DNA of 64,000 nt from Fimbriimonadaceae bacterium. GTDB lineage: Bacteria; Armatimonadota; Fimbriimonadia; Fimbriimonadales; Fimbriimonadaceae. Below the pieces are notes generated by a model that made no database searches, was not told the DNA's origin, and worked only from the letters and a program-made list of their open reading frames with translations. This document shows positions 60,588-64,000 of the stretch, one piece after another. A program made the translations under genes and the position numbers. The DNA lies in the NCBI GenBank assembly GCA_019187105.1, contig JABAQM010000001.1, forward strand, positions 1,240,001 to 1,304,000, read 5' to 3'. Numbering within the stretch: position 1 is the stretch's first letter; every line of letters starts with the position of its first letter.

Positions 60588-60878
60588 ATGCCCATCTCAT
60601 TGGAGGAGGTACAGCACGTGGCGAAGCTCGCGCGGATGCAACTTGATGAACAAGAGCTCCGGGAATTCCAAGCCGAGTTGAATGCACTGTTGGGGCACTT
60701 CGAGGACATCCAGAGCGCCCAGATCGGTGCCGTGGAAATGGCTTCCCACATCTTGAGCTTGCAGTCGGTGTGGGAGGAAGACGGCGTAGAACCCGGCTTG
60801 ATGCGCGAGGAAGCGACCCGTTCCGCGGCCGTCGCCAGGGCTGGCCTCTTCGTCGTTCCGACGATCATCGAGGAATAA
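60588..60878 (+). CDS. gatC: Asp/Glu-tRNA amidotransferase subunit C
   Basis: The product is 96 aa from the ATG at 60588; an adjacent in-frame TTG at 60585 is less likely. GatC stabilises the GatCAB complex that converts misacylated Glu-tRNA-Gln or Asp-tRNA-Asn to the correct amide. The family pattern ISLEEVQHVAKLARMQLDEQ, LNALLGHFEDIQ and a C-terminal FVVPTIIEE (usual FxVPxVI) is complete. gatA follows after 3 nt; gatB is not in the window. Confidence 0.93.
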   Translation: MPISLEEVQHVAKLARMQLDEQELREFQAELNALLGHFEDIQSAQIGAVEMASHILSLQSVWEEDGVEPGLMREEATRSAAVARAGLFVVPTIIEE

Positions 60879-60881
60879 CGG

Positions 60882-62336
60882 GTGCTCCGAACCCATACCG
60901 CGACCCAACTGCGAGCGATGCTCGACGACCGGAAGATTTCCGCACCTGAGCTCGCCGAAGCGTGCCTCACGGAAATCCGTGACCGCGACGGCAACCTTGG
61001 CTGCTTTCTGGCCGTCGACGAAGATTCGGTGCGGACGCAAGCGGCCGAGGCACAATCACGGATCGATTCAGGCAACACATCCTTCCTTACAGGCATTCCC
61101 GTCGCCCTGAAGGACAACCTCAGCACGACTGGACTTCCCACGACCTGCGCGTCCAAAATCCTCGAGGGTTACCAACCGCCATTCGACGCCACCGTCGTTT
61201 CGAGGATTCGTAATGAGGGCGGCCTCATCCTCGGCAAGACGAACATGGACGAGTTCGCGATGGGCACGTCCACAGAAACGAGCGCCTACCAGTTGACTCG
61301 CAATCCCTGGGACTCGGAACGATCGCCGGGAGGAAGTTCCGGTGGCAGCGCCGCAGCTGTCGCTGGCCTGATGGCGCCCCTGGCTTTGGGATCCGATACC
61401 GGGGGTTCGATCCGGCAGCCGGCCGCACTATGCGGCGTCGTCGGCTTCAAGCCGTCATACGGAAGGTGCAGTCGCTACGGATTGGTCGCATTCGGATCGA
61501 GCCTGGACCAAATCGGTCCGTTTGCCCGGTCTGTCGAGGATGCTGCGCAACTTGCTGCGGTGATCACGGGACACGATCGTCGCGATGCCACGTCGATTCC
61601 GACAGGTCCCATTTCGACCTCTGACCTCAAGACAGGCTCGCTAAGGGGCGTCCGGTTCGCCGTGCCCACCGAGATGATGGGAGGGGCCGTATCGAGCGGA
61701 GTTCGAGCTGGAATCGAAGAAGCGATCAAGGCGATGGAGGCGGAAGGAGCCGTCTTCGAGGAAATCAGCCTTCCCGCCACCGCGTACGGCGTTACAACCT
61801 ACTACATCATCGCTCCCGCGGAAGCTTCCAGCAACCTTGCCCGATTCGACGGGATTCGATACGGCCCTCGTTTGGAGGGCAAGGGCGGACACATCGATGT
61901 GGTTGCGGAAACCCGTGGCCGGCTCTTTGGACACGAGGTCAAGCAACGCATCATGATCGGGACCTACGCGCTTTCGGCCGGCTACTATGATGCCTATTAC
62001 GTCAAGGCCCAAGCCGTGCGAGCGAAGATGACGGCTGAATACAACGAGGCGTTCAGCCGCTTCGATGCGATTCTTGGGCCAACCAGTCCCATCACTGCGT
62101 TTAAAATCGGAGAGCTCAATAGCGACCCGCTTGCTCTCAAGGTTCTGGACATTTGCACGATCCCCGCCAACATGGGTGGGTTTCCGGCGATATCCCTAAA
62201 CTGCGGGTTTGAGAATGGGTTGCCAATCGGGCTCCAACTCGTCGGACCTCACATGGCAGATGAAAGGGTCCTCCAGCTAGCGCACGCCGTCGAACGGACG
62301 CTGCCGAACGCTTGCCTCCAAGTTCCCGTACCATAA
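60882..62336 (+). CDS. gatA: Asp/Glu-tRNA amidotransferase subunit A
   Basis: The product is 484 aa from a GTG at 60882. GatA is the glutaminase that releases ammonia for amidation. The amidase signature is intact: K77 (GIPVALKDNL), S152 (SPGGSSGGSAAAVA) and S176 (SDTGGSIRQPA), with the same spacing as characterised GatA enzymes. Length matches the family (about 485). It is co-transcribed with gatC and followed after 5 nt by a membrane protein gene. Confidence 0.97.
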   Translation: MLRTHTATQLRAMLDDRKISAPELAEACLTEIRDRDGNLGCFLAVDEDSVRTQAAEAQSRIDSGNTSFLTGIPVALKDNLSTTGLPTTCASKILEGYQPPFDATVVSRIRNEGGLILGKTNMDEFAMGTSTETSAYQLTRNPWDSERSPGGSSGGSAAAVAGLMAPLALGSDTGGSIRQPAALCGVVGFKPSYGRCSRYGLVAFGSSLDQIGPFARSVEDAAQLAAVITGHDRRDATSIPTGPISTSDLKTGSLRGVRFAVPTEMMGGAVSSGVRAGIEEAIKAMEAEGAVFEEISLPATAYGVTTYYIIAPAEASSNLARFDGIRYGPRLEGKGGHIDVVAETRGRLFGHEVKQRIMIGTYALSAGYYDAYYVKAQAVRAKMTAEYNEAFSRFDAILGPTSPITAFKIGELNSDPLALKVLDICTIPANMGGFPAISLNCGFENGLPIGLQLVGPHMADERVLQLAHAVERTLPNACLQVPVP

Positions 62337-62341
62337 CGGTG

Positions 62342-63166
62342 ATGGACGACATCCGCCGCGAAGACAGGCGTCTCTTCTGGAAGGCGGTCCTCACGCCGAG
62401 TCGGTGGATTCCGTCGGTCGGTCTCATCCTCGTCGGCGGACTCATCATCAGATCTTCGATGGGAGCGTTTATGGCCTCCGTCAGCCAGATCCCCCTCTAT
62501 ATCGGGATTGGCCTCGCTGCATTAGGCGTCGGCTCGTGGTACCAAAGCGCACGCCGCGAGGCGATCGCCAACCGGTTCAAAAACCCCCGCCACCGCATGC
62601 TCTGGCAGGCCGCTGAAGACCGCATGGCGCAGTTTGACTCGTCCTTGCGGAAGCTCCGTTCCGACCGTGTTGCCGACTTGAGGGACCTTGCCGCCAACCT
62701 TCATGCAACCTCCATCGCCTTGTACGCGGCCCTGCGCCGCGCCGACTTGCTGCTCGAGGAGATCCAGGGAAGCGAGGCCGTCGTTCAGCGGCGCCCACCG
62801 CCGATACCTGCTCAGTCCAATGACCCCCAGGCTCAAGAGCTCTATCGCATTGCCGATCGCAACATCGCCGAATATCGCCAGCATCTCGCCGGCGTGATGG
62901 CGGGGGTTCAGCGAACGGAAGCCCAGGCCGCCGTTTTCTCAACCACCTTGGACACGCTCCGCGTCCGCATGCTCGGACACCGCATCGTCGGGAGAAGTCC
63001 GGAGATCCACCAGCACGACTTCCTTGCCGCACTCAGCGAAGCGAAGATGCAGCTCAGCGCCATCGATCGCGCGCTTGAGGAAATCGAACTGACGCCTTTC
63101 CCGAAGTCCATCGTGATCTTGCCACCGGTCCCCGGCTCCGAAGTCCATATGCAGCAGGACGCTTGA
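62342..63166 (+). CDS. Two-helix membrane protein with coiled-coil-like tail
   Basis: The product is 274 aa from the ATG at 62342. Two hydrophobic segments (about residues 20-38, WIPSVGLILVGGLIIRSS, and 45-62, IPLYIGIGLAALGVGSWY) are followed by about 200 helical, charged residues (AAEDRMAQFDSSLRKLRSDR), probably a coiled coil in the cytoplasm. No family is recognised. It lies between gatA (5-nt gap) and ispE (TGATG overlap) and is likely co-transcribed. Confidence 0.75.
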   Translation: MDDIRREDRRLFWKAVLTPSRWIPSVGLILVGGLIIRSSMGAFMASVSQIPLYIGIGLAALGVGSWYQSARREAIANRFKNPRHRMLWQAAEDRMAQFDSSLRKLRSDRVADLRDLAANLHATSIALYAALRRADLLLEEIQGSEAVVQRRPPPIPAQSNDPQAQELYRIADRNIAEYRQHLAGVMAGVQRTEAQAAVFSTTLDTLRVRMLGHRIVGRSPEIHQHDFLAALSEAKMQLSAIDRALEEIELTPFPKSIVILPPVPGSEVHMQQDA

Positions 63167-63987
63167 TGCCGCTGACCGTCCGATGCCCGGCAAAGATCAA
63201 CCGCTTTCTGAGCGTCGGCCCGCCAGAGCCCAACGGCTTTCACCCGATCAGAACCATCTTCCAGGCGATTTCCCTCGCGGACACGCTCACGATTGCCGAG
63301 GCCGGAAAAGATCGCATCCTCTGCACCTGGAATGGCCTGCCTTCTGATAACACGCTGACCAAAGTCCTCCGCCTGGCGCGAGAGTTTACGGATGTTCCTT
63401 TCCTGCAGTTGGAGCTCGACAAGCAAATTCCCGCCGAGAGTGGCCTCGGTGGCGGCAGCTCAGACGCAGGAGGCTTGCTTCGAGCGCTCCCCCGCTTCAC
63501 CGACGGTCGGTTAACTGCGAGCAACCTGAGGGAAATCGCCGCCGCCGTTGGCAAGGATGTCCCCTTCTTTCTCGAAGGAGGAGCCGCACAGGGAACAGGC
63601 TATGGTGAAACGGTCGATCCACTTCCGAACCGTCCGGTAGAGCACGTTTTGATTGTCCGGCCCGATGTCGGCGTGTCCACCCAACAGGCCTATGCCGCAC
63701 TGGACTCCAAACCGAGGATCTGGCGGGACTTCCCAGACGAGCATGAGCCTTACAACGACTTTGAAAGGGTCGCGCCATGCGAATGCCTGGACCTCGCCGA
63801 ACGCCTGCGGAGATATGGTGCGACAGAAGCTCAGCTTTGCGGATCGGGCTCCGCTGTGTACGGCGTATTCGCTTCCGAGCAGAATGCCAGGGCCGCCGAA
63901 GAAAGAGCGCGACACGAAGGGTACGATCGGGCCTGGGCAGCAAGGACGCTGACTCGGGAAGAAAGCCTTTGGATGTCGTGGTCTTAG
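63166..63987 (+). CDS. ispE: 4-diphosphocytidyl-2-C-methyl-D-erythritol kinase
   Basis: The product is 273 aa from the ATG at 63166, whose A is the last base of the previous stop (TGATG). It is a GHMP kinase of the non-mevalonate isoprenoid pathway. PAKINRFLSVGPPEPNGFHP is the N-terminal substrate region, IPAESGLGGGSSDAGGLLRA the ATP-binding loop, and AQLCGSGSAVYGVFAS the third motif. Length is close to family norm. Its presence near ksgA echoes the ksgA-ispE linkage in Actinobacteria. Confidence 0.95.
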   Translation: MPLTVRCPAKINRFLSVGPPEPNGFHPIRTIFQAISLADTLTIAEAGKDRILCTWNGLPSDNTLTKVLRLAREFTDVPFLQLELDKQIPAESGLGGGSSDAGGLLRALPRFTDGRLTASNLREIAAAVGKDVPFFLEGGAAQGTGYGETVDPLPNRPVEHVLIVRPDVGVSTQQAYAALDSKPRIWRDFPDEHEPYNDFERVAPCECLDLAERLRRYGATEAQLCGSGSAVYGVFASEQNARAAEERARHEGYDRAWAARTLTREESLWMSWS

Positions 63988-64000
63988 CCGGCGGCCGATG
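63969..64000 (+). CDS. Start of a probable NTP-transferase (GlmU/MobA-like), cut by window edge
   Basis: A TTG at 63969, in another frame within the end of ispE, reads MDVVVLAGGR before the window ends. This is the typical N-terminal signature of sugar nucleotidyltransferases (VVLAGGxGxR). A GTG at 63978 is a second candidate start. Only ten codons are visible, so the exact family is open. Confidence 0.45.
   Translation, partial: MDVVVLAGGR

Overview
The window looks like part of the chromosome of a free-living, moderately GC-rich, Gram-negative-type bacterium. The type IV pilus assembly module, the very large secreted beta-propeller proteins, the tRNA-dependent amidation genes (gatC, gatA) and a G5/3D cell-wall gene beside ksgA fit Armatimonadota, perhaps Fimbriimonadia. 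That placement is inferred from gene content and style, without any database comparison. No rRNA, tRNA, CRISPR array, prophage or intact transposase gene was seen.

Region 1 (1-25.6 kb, all minus strand) is a type IV pilus / type II secretion-like locus read from right to left: pilB, pilT, pilC, then a terminator hairpin, pilD, a major-pilin-like gene, three minor pilin-like genes (PilV-, PilW- and PilX-like), and two giant secreted beta-propeller proteins of 1594 and more than 2240 residues. The last one runs off the left edge. The layout suggests a minor-pilin tip complex carrying giant surface or adhesive subunits, in the role PilY1 plays in proteobacteria. pilM, N, O, P and Q are not in the window.

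Region 2 (25.8-38.4 kb) holds RNA and general metabolism genes: rtcB, with a leader containing a tiny ORF and an intrinsic terminator; a divergent argS with altered signature motifs and a palindromic in-frame insertion; a DUF454 membrane protein; a sulfoxide-reductase-like molybdoenzyme with its cytochrome b; a DUF4139-like secreted protein; thyX; a DUF899 protein; an ASCH-domain protein; a GH38-like mannosidase; and two membrane proteins, one of the TMEM175 family.

Region 3 (38.4-51.8 kb) is more accessory. It has a HAF-repeat lipoprotein, a frameshifted beta-helix remnant, a 21-bp minisatellite, pdhB and pdhA, a nucleotidyltransferase, an isolated nuoB-nuoI pair, a serine beta-lactamase-family protein, several lineage-type membrane or secreted proteins, gpx, and two clusters of GC-rich palindromes.

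Region 4 (51.8-64 kb) is housekeeping: a DoxX-like gene, uvrC, a divergent RNase E/G gene, the G5/3D gene, ksgA, queG, a YyaL-like protein, gatC, gatA, a membrane protein, ispE, and the first codons of a probable nucleotidyltransferase. The order (rpfB/yabE-like)-ksgA-...-ispE echoes a gene order conserved in Gram-positive bacteria. Many genes overlap by 1-14 bases, and several starts lie 5-7 nt after a -10-like hexamer, suggesting leaderless transcripts.
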